Source: JAFGHJ01 sp964631335 (GTDB lineage Bacteria > Hydrothermota > UBA3072). Taken from it: a stretch of 13,400 nucleotides of DNA. The position numbers and the translations under genes are program-made. Under the pieces are notes generated by a model that had not been told where the DNA came from, did no database searches, and worked only from the letters and a program-made list of their open reading frames with translations. The stretch lies in contig CAZVXD010000051.1 in assembly GCA_964631335.1 (NCBI GenBank), positions 1 through 13,400 of the forward strand. Direction: 5' to 3'. How positions within the stretch are numbered: position 1 is the stretch's first letter; each line of letters begins with the position of its first letter. This document shows positions 13,399 to 13,400 of this stretch, in pieces.

Positions 13399-13400
13399 AT

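Noticed and set aside
1..13400. Rho-independent terminators or tRNA genes in the block
   Set aside because: Intergenic gaps are nearly all under 15 bases, and I saw no GC-rich hairpin followed by a T run on the coding strand and no tRNA-like cloverleaf.

Overview
This window is the late structural block of a tailed double-stranded DNA phage or prophage. Every supported gene lies on the minus strand, so the block reads from high to low coordinates: packaging, head, connector, then tail. I see no rRNA, tRNA, CRISPR array, integrase, lysis gene or bacterial housekeeping gene. The host cannot be named. Near-consensus Shine-Dalgarno sites (AGGAGG/GGAGGT), a few GTG or TTG start options, AT-rich third positions and many Lys/Glu residues would fit a low- to mid-GC host with strong Shine-Dalgarno use, but this is only a hint.

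Layout, right to left. At 13400-12968 are two small genes: the C-terminal end of an unrecognised Lys-rich protein and a 57-residue putative helix-turn-helix (HTH) protein. At 12967-12866 is a 102-base gap holding an approximately 11-bp-period repeat array. At 12865-10795 are an unknown 65-residue protein, a putative small terminase and the large terminase. At 10795-4407 is a head module with Mu-like families: a portal fused to a gpF-like morphogenesis domain; a Mu gpI-like protease with a C-terminal scaffold and two internal start sites; a small decoration-like protein; the major capsid protein; a 291-residue beta-rich protein with an N-terminal signal/transmembrane segment; and two small proteins, one possibly gp35-like. 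At 4426-3034 are connector and tail-completion proteins (gp36/DUF1320-like, gpG/gpS-like and a putative tail terminator). At 3023-1 are a Lys/Glu-rich coiled-coil protein, the tail tube, a tail assembly chaperone with a putative -1 frameshift, a 29-codon ORF, and the N-terminal 446 residues of the tape measure protein.

No sheath gene lies between the tail completion and tube genes, and a frameshifting chaperone sits between tube and tape measure. A Mu-like head therefore appears joined to a long non-contractile (siphovirus-type) tail. Genes are packed tightly, many with ATGA, TGATG or TAATG overlaps, so the block is probably one late operon with translational coupling. The terminases package DNA through the portal into a shell built from capsid protein on the scaffold and matured by the protease. 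Connector proteins close the head, and the chaperone and tape measure set tail assembly and length.

The features most worth a second look are the signal-peptide-bearing protein in the head module, the nested starts in the protease gene, the frameshift with two possible slippery sites, the phased repeat beside the terminase genes, and the portal-gpF fusion.
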